From M2408 sp040386975 (GTDB lineage: Bacteria > Bacteroidota > Bacteroidia > Flavobacteriales_D > Crocinitomicaceae): DNA of 64,000 nt. The stretch spans positions 62,001 to 126,000 of the forward strand of contig JAZKEO010000006.1 of the NCBI GenBank assembly GCA_040386975.1, written 5' to 3'. Shown here in pieces: positions 7,380 through 15,935 of the stretch (the first letter of the stretch is position 1; every line of letters begins with the position of its first letter). The position numbers were made by a program, and so were the translations under genes. The notes under the pieces were generated by a model that was given only the letters and a program-made list of their open reading frames with translations, did not search any database and was not told the origin of the DNA.

Positions 7380-10300
7380 GTGTCCGAAAATCATTTATAC
7401 CGTATCGAAGATTTTATTTCAGAATTAACAACTGTTACTTTTTCTGATATTTTGGTTAACGTAAATGAGGAAAGTCGCACGGTTTTGAGCTTAGATTCAG
7501 TTGAAGAAAAATTCGAGCTTCCGTTTTCAAGTAAAATCAACCAAATTTATAAAATTGCATCTCAGTATAAAAAGAACTCTGATGTGCAATCTTTGTGTTT
7601 GGTTTCTCATCTGTTTTCATGGAGCTACAAAAATCGAGATTTGAAAACACCTTTGTTTTTGATTCCACTTCATTGTAAAGTCAATAAAATAAAGCAAATT
7701 TTTGAATTTACCTATGATGAAAGTCAAGTTTTTTTGAATCCTTTTTTGCAGAATACTTTAAAAAAAGAGTTTGATATTGACTTAAATTTAAGTTCTGAAA
7801 ATGAGCTTTTTGAATCGCTTGATTTTATTAAAAAAACAGTAAATGAAAAAGAGTTTCTCTGTGAATTTATCGATTTTTCTGCTTTGGGAAATTTTCATCA
7901 TCATCGTTATGAAATTGTAAAGGATTTAGAGGAGATTTTGGCTTCAAAAAATGAGAATGATTTAGTTAAAATACTTTTAGGAAATTCAGAATCAAAAGTC
8001 TTATCAAAGATAAATTTAAGTCCTAAAAATTGCTTTGAAACAGATACCAATCAAGCTGAAGTTTTTAAACTTTTAGAAAGTTCAAATTTAGTTGTTCAAG
8101 GTCCACCAGGAACAGGTAAAAGTCAAGTCTTAGCAAATTTGCTTTCAAAATTATTGCTTGGTGACGAAAATCATTTATTAGTTTCGGAGAAAAAAACAGC
8201 GTTAGAAGTTTTAATAAAAAAGTTAGAAAAATTTGATCTACAACACTTTGCTTTTGTATTTCACTCGCAAACCAAAGCGGGAGATTTTATCAAACAGCTA
8301 AAAAACTCTTGGAATTTCTTAGAAAATACAGAACTTAAAGAAGAACGTAATCTATTACTGTCTTCTCAATATAAACAACAAATTCAGCTCATTTTTGATA
8401 AGTTAAATCAAACATCTTATTTTGGAAATAGAAGTTTGTTTGAATTACAAAGCTTGATGAGTCACAAAGAAGTCTTGGATTTACCTTATATTTCTTCGCT
8501 TCCAGATTTGAATGAATTTGAAGGATGTAAAAACGATCTTGCAAAACTTTACGAGAACTTAAAAAACATAAGGGTAATCAGTTTTGTGAATTCAGGGATT
8601 TATCAAAACATTGAAAATTTTGACAAGATTTTAGATGAGGTAATTACTAATTTTTCAAAATTATCAAAGCAATTTGAGATTCAAACAATAAGTGATTTAG
8701 AAATTTTAAATAAAAAAACAATTCGTTTTCAGTTACTGGAAAATGAATCCAATAAAAAATACCTTTCTCTTGTAAACTCAAAATCAGCACTTCAAAAATT
8801 TAAGAAATTAAAAGAGAAATATCAGGCACAAACAATTCTGTTGGAACTTTCTTTAAGAGAAATATTAATTTGGAAAATTGTTCCGAGTTTAACTGAACTT
8901 GAATCTTGGACTAAAATTTTGGAAGAAGGATCTTGGTTTAAGAAAAGAAGACTAAAAGCTCAGATTCAAGAGCAATTGACACAAAAAAATATCGATTTAA
9001 CTTTTGCTCTAAAAAACTTAAAAACATATTTAGAACACTTACAAGAGCGAACAAATACAGAAATTGAACTTTTAGCTTTAGGTATTGAAAAGCCAGAAAT
9101 TGAGTTAAACGTAATTGATTACGTTGTGAGTCAATTGTCAGCTATTTCAGTTAATGAGTTGAATGAAATTTCTAAATTATCAGCTAAAGAAAAACAACTT
9201 TTTTCAGAAAACATTGAATTAATTCAAACAACAAATCGAAGCTTAAAATCATATTTTACTTTTTCTGAAGAAACTCTTATTTTAGAAAGTTTGGAAGCTT
9301 TAAAGGTTGAACTTCCAAAAATGATTGAATTGAAAGAAAGCTTACTTTCGCTTCCAAATGCAATTTTATCAAAATTGCAACATGGAAATTCTCTTGAAGA
9401 TTTTGAATTACTCGTTTTAAAATCATCTTGGATTAAATTTTCGTCTAATTTTCCTGAGTTGGCAAGTTTTACGGGAGAAAAATTAAAGAGCCAGTTACAG
9501 AAAATAATTGCTTTAGAGAAGGAAGAACAAAAGAGTTTTGCACGTGAAATTTGTTTCAAAAGGCAAGAAAAATTTAAGGAGTTTCAAGATTTACTGTCTG
9601 TGCCAGCGGCAAAATTATCGGAAGAAAAGAAAAATTTAAAAAAGAATTTAAAACTTGGAAAAGCAATTTTAGTCAAAGAATTTTCTAAAAGCAAACAGCA
9701 CAAATCGATTCGTGAATTACTAGAAACAGAAGCTAAAATTTGGATTGACTTGTTGTGCCCACTTCATTTGAGTACGCCGATTGTTGTTTCAAAAAATTAT
9801 CCGTTGACTCAAAATTTATTTGAATTTGTGATTTTTGATGAAGCTTCCCAATTGGTTCTACCAAAAGCGATTTCCTGTGTTCAACGTGGGAAACGTTTGT
9901 TGATTGCTGGAGATTCACAGCAAATGTCGCCAAGTAGTTTTTTTGCTGGTAAAATCTCCTCTGTTGATTTATTGCATCAAGCTTCATATTATTTGCCAAA
10001 TGTGAGCTTGAAACATCATTACAGAAGTGTTCATGCTGAATTGATTCAATTTTCTAACAAGCACTTTTACAAAAACGAATTGATTGTGTATCCTTCCCCA
10101 AATAAAAATGAGTTTCCGCTTGAATTTCATTATGTAGAAAATGGAATTTTTGAAAATCGAGAAAATGAACTTGAAGCTCAGCAAGTGGTCACTTTTATTG
10201 AGAAAAACATCAGTTCAACTAGGACAATTGGTGTAGTAGCATTTTCTGAACAACAGCTTTCTTGTATTTGGAAAAAGATAAACGTAAAGTATTACGCCCT

Positions 10301-10769
10301 TCTTGAAGAAAAAATCAAAACAAATCAAATATTCTTTAAATCCTTAGAACAAGTGCAAGGAGAAGAATGTGACCATTTAATTATCAGTTTGGCTTATGGA
10401 AGAGATTTGGCTGGTAAATTTCACTTGCGTTTTGGACCTTTAAATCAAGAAAATGGTTCGAAGCGATTGAATGTTTTATTTACACGCGCCAAAGAAAAAA
10501 TTGATTTTTTTAGTTCTGTCTTGTCGAGTGACTTTGAACTTTCAACAAACGAATCTATCAATTTATTGAGAAACTATTTGCAGAATATAGAGAGTCAAGA
10601 CAATAAAAGTATAAAAGAATTCGTTTTTCCTTATGACTTAAAACCACAAATTGAAGCTAAAAATTTGAAAATAAAAGAAGTTCATACATTTCTTTCCAAC
10701 TCAGAAGATTTAAAAACCTTTCAAGAAGTCATGGAAAGTAGGGATTGGATGATTGAGTATGAGCTTTGA
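7380..10769 (+). CDS. DUF4011-type superfamily 1 DNA/RNA helicase
   Basis: 1129 aa. Residues about 60-135 match the DUF4011 N-terminal signature (KTPLFLIPLHCK ... FLNPFLQNTLKKEFDIDL). Walker A GPPGTGKS is at 241-248, Walker B FDEAS at 819-823, then motif III-like LLIAGDSQQMSP and, in the C-terminal RecA domain, QGEECDHLIISLAYGRD and NVLFTRAKEK. Residues about 310-780, between Walker A and B, are a long Leu/Lys/Glu-rich helical insert. Many family members continue into a Vsr/DUF559-like nuclease and DUF3320; this one ends about 90 residues after the helicase core, with neither. Start is GTG at 7380: an in-frame TAA lies two codons upstream. The gene points away from its leftward neighbours and is followed 27 bp later by a radical SAM gene. 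DUF4011 helicases occur in genome-defence contexts, but no defence role is shown here. Confidence 0.88.
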   Translation: MSENHLYRIEDFISELTTVTFSDILVNVNEESRTVLSLDSVEEKFELPFSSKINQIYKIASQYKKNSDVQSLCLVSHLFSWSYKNRDLKTPLFLIPLHCKVNKIKQIFEFTYDESQVFLNPFLQNTLKKEFDIDLNLSSENELFESLDFIKKTVNEKEFLCEFIDFSALGNFHHHRYEIVKDLEEILASKNENDLVKILLGNSESKVLSKINLSPKNCFETDTNQAEVFKLLESSNLVVQGPPGTGKSQVLANLLSKLLLGDENHLLVSEKKTALEVLIKKLEKFDLQHFAFVFHSQTKAGDFIKQLKNSWNFLENTELKEERNLLLSSQYKQQIQLIFDKLNQTSYFGNRSLFELQSLMSHKEVLDLPYISSLPDLNEFEGCKNDLAKLYENLKNIRVISFVNSGIYQNIENFDKILDEVITNFSKLSKQFEIQTISDLEILNKKTIRFQLLENESNKKYLSLVNSKSALQKFKKLKEKYQAQTILLELSLREILIWKIVPSLTELESWTKILEEGSWFKKRRLKAQIQEQLTQKNIDLTFALKNLKTYLEHLQERTNTEIELLALGIEKPEIELNVIDYVVSQLSAISVNELNEISKLSAKEKQLFSENIELIQTTNRSLKSYFTFSEETLILESLEALKVELPKMIELKESLLSLPNAILSKLQHGNSLEDFELLVLKSSWIKFSSNFPELASFTGEKLKSQLQKIIALEKEEQKSFAREICFKRQEKFKEFQDLLSVPAAKLSEEKKNLKKNLKLGKAILVKEFSKSKQHKSIRELLETEAKIWIDLLCPLHLSTPIVVSKNYPLTQNLFEFVIFDEASQLVLPKAISCVQRGKRLLIAGDSQQMSPSSFFAGKISSVDLLHQASYYLPNVSLKHHYRSVHAELIQFSNKHFYKNELIVYPSPNKNEFPLEFHYVENGIFENRENELEAQQVVTFIEKNISSTRTIGVVAFSEQQLSCIWKKINVKYYALLEEKIKTNQIFFKSLEQVQGEECDHLIISLAYGRDLAGKFHLRFGPLNQENGSKRLNVLFTRAKEKIDFFSSVLSSDFELSTNESINLLRNYLQNIESQDNKSIKEFVFPYDLKPQIEAKNLKIKEVHTFLSNSEDLKTFQEVMESRDWMIEYEL

Positions 10770-10796
10770 AAATGATATCCTACTAAAATTAAGTTT

Positions 10797-11837
10797 ATGA
10801 AATTAACTCCCGATACTGAAAATAAAAAAAACCCGTCAAATCCATTTTGGGACAACACAGATCTTTTAGCTAAAATCTTGTATCGATGGAATTCTCATGG
10901 TATCTTGTTTGTTAAAGCAGTAAAAAAAAGGGCGTCATTAAGGAATTTGTTAATTACGCGTTTTCCTTTTCGATTTAAGGATAGTTTAGTGCCTCCGAGT
11001 TTACATATTGAATTTACTAATTCGTGTAATTTAAAATGTGTTTATTGCAATAATCCTCATTTTGAACATCCTAGAAATATAATGAGCGATGAGGTTTTTA
11101 AGCAAATGGTTGATCATCTCAAAAAATCTAGTATTGATAGAATTTGTATCGGTGGAGGAGAAGCAACGATTCATCCTAAATTTAAAGAATTCACTCTGGA
11201 ATTGGCTAAACATTCCCGTATTTTAACAATTGTTAGTAATGGACAATGGAAAGATGAATCAATTATTAAAACCTTATTAATTGCCCCAATCGATTTTATA
11301 GAAGTTTCCGTTGAAGCAGGAAGCAAAGAAGATTATGAGCAAATGCGAGTTGGAGGAAGCTATGATTTACTTATCAAAAACTTACTTCTACTAAAAAAGT
11401 TGCGTAAGGAATTGAAGTCCAAATCTCATATCAATTTACGATTAATGGTTCGTCCATCGCAACGAGGAAAAATTGAAAAAGAAAGCTTTGATTTTTGGAA
11501 AGCTTATGGTGATAGTATCATGCCACAATATGTTCTTAAGACGGAAGGAGTAGATACAATTTCAGATGTATTTTTGCCAAAACAGATGTCTCTTGATGCT
11601 TTTCCAAAATGTTCACTGCCTTTTCGTAACATTCAAATTAGAAGTAATGGGGATATTCCTATTTGTCAAATTTCTGGAAGTGCTTTGAATCCTGCAAAAA
11701 AACTTATTGCGGGTAATATTTTAAATCATTCAATGCTTGAAATATGGCAAAATGAGACTTTCAAAAATTATCGTGAAGGACATCGTTTTGATAAACATGA
11801 ATTAATTCCAATTTGTAAAGGATGTAAAGGATGTTGA
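10797..11837 (+). CDS. radical SAM/SPASM domain protein
   Basis: 346 aa. The radical SAM signature C-N-L-K-C-V-Y-C is present with Cys77, Cys81 and Cys84 binding the SAM-cleaving [4Fe-4S] cluster, followed by GGGEATIHPKF (SAM-binding GGE). Residues about 270-346 form a SPASM-type auxiliary cluster region (PKCSLPF, IPICQISG, and a terminal C-x2-C-x2-C at 340/343/346). No peptide precursor or second maturase gene is adjacent. It follows the DUF4011 helicase by 27 bp on the same strand and may be co-transcribed. The substrate cannot be told; SPASM proteins modify peptides, proteins or small molecules. Confidence 0.88.
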   Translation: MKLTPDTENKKNPSNPFWDNTDLLAKILYRWNSHGILFVKAVKKRASLRNLLITRFPFRFKDSLVPPSLHIEFTNSCNLKCVYCNNPHFEHPRNIMSDEVFKQMVDHLKKSSIDRICIGGGEATIHPKFKEFTLELAKHSRILTIVSNGQWKDESIIKTLLIAPIDFIEVSVEAGSKEDYEQMRVGGSYDLLIKNLLLLKKLRKELKSKSHINLRLMVRPSQRGKIEKESFDFWKAYGDSIMPQYVLKTEGVDTISDVFLPKQMSLDAFPKCSLPFRNIQIRSNGDIPICQISGSALNPAKKLIAGNILNHSMLEIWQNETFKNYREGHRFDKHELIPICKGCKGC

Positions 11838-11846
11838 AATAATTTC

Positions 11847-12428
11847 TTAGAAGTCGATTCTATTTTCGTCTGTCATTTCATAGTAAAGAATTACCGCACC
11901 ACTGCTAAAGGTTTTAGTTTTCGTGAGTTTAAGAATCGTTCTGTCGTGTAATTTTTCAAATAAGGGCAAACCGCTTCCTACGATAACAGGGTGAATACAC
12001 AGTTGCAGTTCATCAAGTAAATTAAGTTTCATTAACTGTATAATCAAACTCCGACTACCAACAAAAATATCCTTGTCTGCTTGTCTTTTGAGTTCTAAAA
12101 CTTCTTCTTCAAGACTTCGTTTTGTCAAGCGTGCACTTTCCCAGCCGATAGCTATCGGCTCGATCGTATTTAAACTCTTGGAAAAAACAATTTTTGAAAC
12201 CTTGTCCATAATCAAAGCAAATTCGTCTAGTGATTTGTTTCCACTAGGCTTTTCTACCAAGGTTTTCCAAAACTCCATAAGTTGAAAGGTAATTCTCCCA
12301 TATAAAATGCTTCCAGCCTCACTTAAAAGCTCAGCGTAATGTTGATGTATTTCATCATCTGGACTTATTGCTGTATGATCGCAAAAACCGTCAAGTGTCA
12401 TGTTGATTGCTCCAATTACCTTTTTCAT
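11847..12428 (-). CDS. dihydrofolate reductase/RibD C-terminal family protein with an inserted palindrome
   Basis: 193 aa. It has the RibD_C/DHFR-like pattern: start KVIGAINMTLDGF, YGRITFQLM, FVGSRSLIIQLMKLNLLDEL and HPVIVGSGLPLFEKL. Probably an NADPH-dependent reductase of unknown substrate; such stand-alone 'dihydrofolate reductase family' proteins are common. Residues 90-95 (EPIAIG) are encoded by an 18-bp perfect palindrome (12143-12160) in a place where relatives usually read straight from the '...FSKSL' strand into 'W-E-x-x-R-L'. The insertion is a multiple of three and leaves the frame open. The gene converges with the radical SAM gene with only 9 bp between. Confidence 0.85.
   Translation of the reverse strand: MKKVIGAINMTLDGFCDHTAISPDDEIHQHYAELLSEAGSILYGRITFQLMEFWKTLVEKPSGNKSLDEFALIMDKVSKIVFSKSLNTIEPIAIGWESARLTKRSLEEEVLELKRQADKDIFVGSRSLIIQLMKLNLLDELQLCIHPVIVGSGLPLFEKLHDRTILKLTKTKTFSSGAVILYYEMTDENRIDF
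12143..12160. repeat. 18-bp perfect palindrome inside the reductase gene
   Basis: AGCCGATAGCTATCGGCT reads the same on both strands. Its core GATAGCTATCGG recurs at the centre of the 38-bp intergenic palindrome at 41648-41685. On the coding (minus) strand it encodes residues 90-95, EPIAIG. It looks like a small dispersed palindromic element that landed in frame. Confidence 0.7.
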
Positions 12429-12488
12429 AGTTGGGTTTTTAGTAGTCTATATTTTGATTAATTGAGGTGTGTTATATGCATTTCTATT

Positions 12489-12755
12489 TTATTTCTTATC
12501 TCTTTTATACCGGGATAGTAGCCCAAATATTATTGCTGATATTATAGCTAATGTAATGACCTGACCTATTATGGCAGCAAAATTTCCACCTACTAAACCC
12601 AAAATCAAACCCAATATATATCCTGGCATCAAAAATGTGTCAATCCAATTTGAAAACACTATCCCATCATCTGTTATTATGTCATGTAAAACAATTGTGG
12701 CTGGGAACCAATAAATAAAAGATAACAATATGGAAATGGTTAGTCGTCGAGTCAT
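12489..12755 (-). CDS. small membrane protein, unknown function
   Basis: 88 aa with an N-terminal helix (about 5-24) and a long hydrophobic region (about 42-78, probably two helices with a G-L-I-L-G-L-V-G-G kink), then a basic K/R tail. No family recognised. It is separated by 12 bp from the small gene upstream and lies between the reductase and the LytS/LytTR pair, all on the minus strand. Composition and codon use resemble the neighbours. Confidence 0.55.
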   Translation of the reverse strand: MTRRLTISILLSFIYWFPATIVLHDIITDDGIVFSNWIDTFLMPGYILGLILGLVGGNFAAIIGQVITLAIISAIIFGLLSRYKRDKK

Positions 12756-12767
12756 TTTTGTTCAGGA

Positions 12768-12959
12768 TTAAAAATGTAGAACATCATTAAATTTTGCTTT
12801 TTTAATCTCATTAATTATTTCTTCACCGTTCTCGATTGTTGAGCACGGGATAATTATTTTATTCGGAGCATTTTTAATATCATTAATTACCGCCCAATTT
12901 CCAGCCATCATTTTTTGGATTTTAAGGGTTCCTATTATTTTGGGTCTTATGAATCTCAT
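12768..12959 (-). CDS. small hypothetical protein
   Basis: 63 aa, basic and soluble, with no motif or signal peptide. It is supported only by an intact ATG-stop frame, composition like the neighbours and its position 12 bp ahead of the small membrane protein gene. It could be a fragment of a longer ancestor or not a gene at all. Confidence 0.35.
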   Translation of the reverse strand: MRFIRPKIIGTLKIQKMMAGNWAVINDIKNAPNKIIIPCSTIENGEEIINEIKKAKFNDVLHF

Positions 12960-13078
12960 GGGTTCTGGTTATTACATAAACTTAATTAAATATTAACTAA
13001 AGTTGTATTTAGCACCCTAATATACTTTTGCTTAGTACACTTTTGGTGCGTTTGCTTAACAAACATAAGCAAATAAAC

Positions 13079-13831
13079 TCAAATTCCCAATTTTTCTTTC
13101 AAAATCGGATACATCGTTCTGCTAATTGGAATGCGTTTTCCAGAACTCAAAATAGCGATGTAGGAGTTTTTCTCAAAGCTTTCAATTTTTGTGAGTTTTG
13201 AGATATTTAAAATAAAGGAACGATGAATGCGAATGAAGTTTTTGGCATCTAAATTTGTTTCGTAATACGAAAGTGTTTTCTTTTTTAAATGGTATTTTTC
13301 TTTGGTGTAAATTTTTACGTAATCGTCGTATGCTTCTATGAAATCAACGTCTTGTGTTGGAATTATTTGAATTTCTGAACCATCTTTTACCACTATGCGA
13401 TTTGCTTCTTCCAAGTGTTTATTTGGAATATTATTGATTACTTGAATTTCATTTGAAAAAGTTTGTGTTGCAGACTGAAATTTATCGATCGCCATGTCAA
13501 AACGTTCTTTCGAAAATGGTTTGAGTAAATAATCAATCGCGTTTGTTTCAAAAGCTTTTAAAGCATATTCGTCGAAAGCGGTAGTGAAAATCACCTTTGG
13601 CTCGTGAGCGATGATTTCCAACATTTCAAAACCGTTAATTTTCGGCATTTGAATATCGAGGAAAATCAAATCAGGTTTTAATTCATTAATTGTTTTCACA
13701 CCTTCAAAACCATCGTTACATTCTCCAACGATTTCAAATTTAAAATCAGAAGATGCTACTTCCGACAAATATTCCTTCACAAGCATTCTTGCCAAAGGTT
13801 CATCGTCAATAATTACTATTTTTTTAATCAT
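13079..13831 (-). CDS. LytTR family response regulator
   Basis: 250 aa. An N-terminal receiver domain has acidic pocket D9-D10, phosphoacceptor D59 (LIFLDIQMP) and conserved K104 (LLKPF). The C-terminal LytTR DNA-binding domain covers about 147-250 (IVVKDGSEIQII ... FIRIHRSFILNISKL ... KRIPISRTMYP). It overlaps the upstream histidine kinase gene by 8 bp, so the two form a LytS/LytTR-type two-component system. Possible targets include the LiaF-like gene just upstream of the kinase, but no LytTR direct repeats were identified. Confidence 0.93.
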   Translation of the reverse strand: MIKKIVIIDDEPLARMLVKEYLSEVASSDFKFEIVGECNDGFEGVKTINELKPDLIFLDIQMPKINGFEMLEIIAHEPKVIFTTAFDEYALKAFETNAIDYLLKPFSKERFDMAIDKFQSATQTFSNEIQVINNIPNKHLEEANRIVVKDGSEIQIIPTQDVDFIEAYDDYVKIYTKEKYHLKKKTLSYYETNLDAKNFIRIHRSFILNISKLTKIESFEKNSYIAILSSGKRIPISRTMYPILKEKLGI

Positions 13832-14867
13832 TTAACTGCGGTATTGTGAGTTTTACAAAAAATGTATCTCCTTGTGTGATTTTTATCAAATCGTTTCTTT
13901 TGTACAAAAAGTTCAATTTTTGTTTGACTGAATTTAAACCAAAACCAGTTCCTTTTGTTTGACTTTTTTGGGAAGTATCAAAGGGATTTGTAATCTCAAT
14001 GAGTAAATCCTGATTTTCTGAGTAAATTTTTATTTGAATTGAAAGTTCGCCAATATTTCCGTAAAGTCCATATTTAATGGCGTTTTCAACCAAAGGTTGT
14101 AAAATTTGACTCGGCATTTTAAAATCAATCGTGTTTTCATCTAGTTGAAAATCAATATTCAAACGATGACCAAAACGTACTTTTTCAATCTCAAGGTATA
14201 ATTTCAAAAAGTCTAATTCGTCATTTAATTTTTCGAAATCACTTTCTTTTGTTCGAATCGATTGCCTTAAAAAATCAGATAATAGCAAAATCATTCTTCG
14301 CGCTTCTTTCGGTTCTGACCCAACTAAAGCGGATATTGAATTCAAAGAATTAAACAAAAAATGGGGTTGAAATTGTTGTTTTAGATTCATCAATTCAACT
14401 TGAATCAAACGTTTTTCGTTTTCCAAAAATTGTTGATTTTTCTTTTCGAGTTCCAACAAATGTTTGTCAATCCAAAATTGATTGATAACCGCTAAAAGCA
14501 GTAAAAAGGAAATCAAAGCTTTCAAAACATACCCATTTTGTACAAAAAACGCGTATTTTTTATCGTAAACAAACAGCAAGTTTGAATATTCAAATGTCAC
14601 GAAAAGATAAAAAGCTACGAAAGCAAAAACGGTGCTCAAATGTACAATTGAAATGGCTGATTTTGAGTGATAAAATTTGTGTATGCGGTTGAGAATGAAG
14701 ACAAATAAAAGGTGAAGGAATAAAAATGTCAGGCATTCAAAAACGATGATTTCATTTGAAAAAGAATACATGTTTAAGCTCAAAGCGTAAAGTGCTGTAA
14801 GCAAGCAAAAGACGACTAAGATTATGCTTAATCGCCTTTTAATTAAAAAATACTTTAGTTCAAACAT
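13824..14867 (-). CDS. LytS/YehU-type sensor histidine kinase
   Basis: 347 aa. Four transmembrane helices lie in the first ~130 residues, followed by a short coiled coil (134-160) and the His_kinase domain with phosphoacceptor His169 in Q-F-Q-P-H-F-L-F-N-S-L-N. The ATPase has LVENAIKYG and a GTGFGLNSVKQ loop. The sensor part is unlike 5TM-LYT and gives no hint of the signal. It partners the overlapping LytTR regulator. The LiaF-like gene 98 bp upstream suggests a link to envelope stress (inference). Confidence 0.93.
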   Translation of the reverse strand: MFELKYFLIKRRLSIILVVFCLLTALYALSLNMYSFSNEIIVFECLTFLFLHLLFVFILNRIHKFYHSKSAISIVHLSTVFAFVAFYLFVTFEYSNLLFVYDKKYAFFVQNGYVLKALISFLLLLAVINQFWIDKHLLELEKKNQQFLENEKRLIQVELMNLKQQFQPHFLFNSLNSISALVGSEPKEARRMILLLSDFLRQSIRTKESDFEKLNDELDFLKLYLEIEKVRFGHRLNIDFQLDENTIDFKMPSQILQPLVENAIKYGLYGNIGELSIQIKIYSENQDLLIEITNPFDTSQKSQTKGTGFGLNSVKQKLNFLYKRNDLIKITQGDTFFVKLTIPQLND

Positions 14868-14965
14868 GTATAACTTTTTAATTTTTCATCAAAACTTTTT
14901 ACAATATCCCGATATTGCTTCAAATTTTTTCATCAACCTTAAAAATTTATGAAATTTAATTGCTT

Positions 14966-15724
14966 TTAAGCGTAAGAAGAGATTTCTACTCCACCAAAAA
15001 CACAATTTCCTCTCAATATTAGTAATTTATTTTCATCTTCTTGTATCATTGATAACTGTCTTTTGTCGTCAACTCCACCAAAAGCTGTTGTGATTTCGGT
15101 TTGCACTTTCCAGTTTGAAGGAATAATTAAGTTTACACCACCAAAAACGGTTGTTAAATCAATGATTGCTTGATTTTCAAAATCGGCGTGCGTTAAATTG
15201 AATTCCGTTCCACCAAAAACACAGGTAATTTTTGCTCCTTTGAAGTTTTTGGAAACAATGTTTTTTGTTACTCCAGCAAAAAGTGCTTTAGATTCAACAT
15301 AATCATTTCCGTCTGGAGTTTGCGTATTCTCTTCCGTTAAAATGGTAAATGTTTCGTCTTTTTTACCTTTTCGAGTTAATGCTTTGATAAAAATTGAAAT
15401 ACCAAAAATGATAATCAAAACAGGCCAGATAAAACGCGTTTGAATCGTGTAAGGATATAAATCGTTTACCATAAATAATCCACCGACAACGATTAAAACA
15501 TAAGCAAAGGTTTTCTTGAAATTATGTTTCACCAAAGAAACCAAACCAATCAAGATTAAAACAATTTCCCAAGAAGTAAAAACATGAGGAATGGGAAAAC
15601 CAATTTGTTTCATCAAAATAATTACCCCAAAACCGATTACAAAAAGTCCACCCAACAATTTTGCTCTGAAATGACTTTGTTCCATTTGTGGAGTTCTTTC
15701 TACTTTACATTTATTTCTTTTCAT
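14966..15724 (-). CDS. LiaF-like membrane protein (DUF5668 plus LiaF C-terminal domain)
   Basis: 252 aa. Four hydrophobic helices between residues 23 and 115 correspond to DUF5668/LiaI-LiaF transmembrane domains. The C-terminal cytosolic part (about 140-252) is the beta-helical LiaF-type domain with four turns marked by FGG: CVFGGTEF, TVFGGVNL, TAFGGVDD and CVFGGVEI. LiaF in Firmicutes restrains a cell-envelope stress kinase. Here it sits directly upstream of a LytS/LytTR pair on the same strand, which fits a three-component envelope sensing module. Start is ATG 15724, with a good promoter at 15785-15756. Confidence 0.85.
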   Translation of the reverse strand: MKRNKCKVERTPQMEQSHFRAKLLGGLFVIGFGVIILMKQIGFPIPHVFTSWEIVLILIGLVSLVKHNFKKTFAYVLIVVGGLFMVNDLYPYTIQTRFIWPVLIIIFGISIFIKALTRKGKKDETFTILTEENTQTPDGNDYVESKALFAGVTKNIVSKNFKGAKITCVFGGTEFNLTHADFENQAIIDLTTVFGGVNLIIPSNWKVQTEITTAFGGVDDKRQLSMIQEDENKLLILRGNCVFGGVEISSYA

Positions 15725-15755
15725 GACTTAAATTTTTATATTTGTTATTATGAAG

Positions 15756-15785
15756 CAAAAGTAAGGGCAAGATTTGGGCTACAAA
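15756..15785 (-). promoter_or_regulatory. promoter of the LiaF-like gene
   Basis: On the minus strand: TTTG (15785-15782), an 18-bp spacer, then TACTTTTG (15763-15756), 31 bp before the ATG at 15724. This matches the Bacteroidota TTTG / TAnnTTTG promoter. Confidence 0.55.
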
Positions 15786-15883
15786 ACAAGAAATAGGTGA
15801 ATGGTGGAGAAAAGTCGGTAGAAAGTGGACTTAGTCTTTTTTTTGTTAGTTTTACGTTTTAATAAAATAAGTTTTAGCCTTAC

Positions 15884-15915
15884 TTTGTCAAAGTCTTAAT
15901 ATCCTAATATCTTTG
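15884..15915 (+). promoter_or_regulatory. promoter of nadK
   Basis: TTTG at 15884-15887, a 20-bp spacer, and TATCTTTG at 15908-15915, 20 bp before the ATG. The surrounding DNA is a low-complexity string of CTTAA/TCTT words, so chance resemblance is possible. Confidence 0.55.
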
Positions 15916-15935
15916 AATCTTAAAGTCCAAGAATA

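Noticed and set aside
7380..11837. Helicase plus radical SAM as a viperin-type or other named defence system
   Set aside because: The radical SAM protein carries a SPASM-type C-terminus and lacks viperin features, and no other defence genes are nearby; a named system cannot be supported.
13051..13073. Hairpin TTTGCTTA...TAAGCAAA after the LytTR gene as a terminator
   Set aside because: Only an 8-bp AT-rich stem and no T-run follows on the minus strand, so it is too weak to call.
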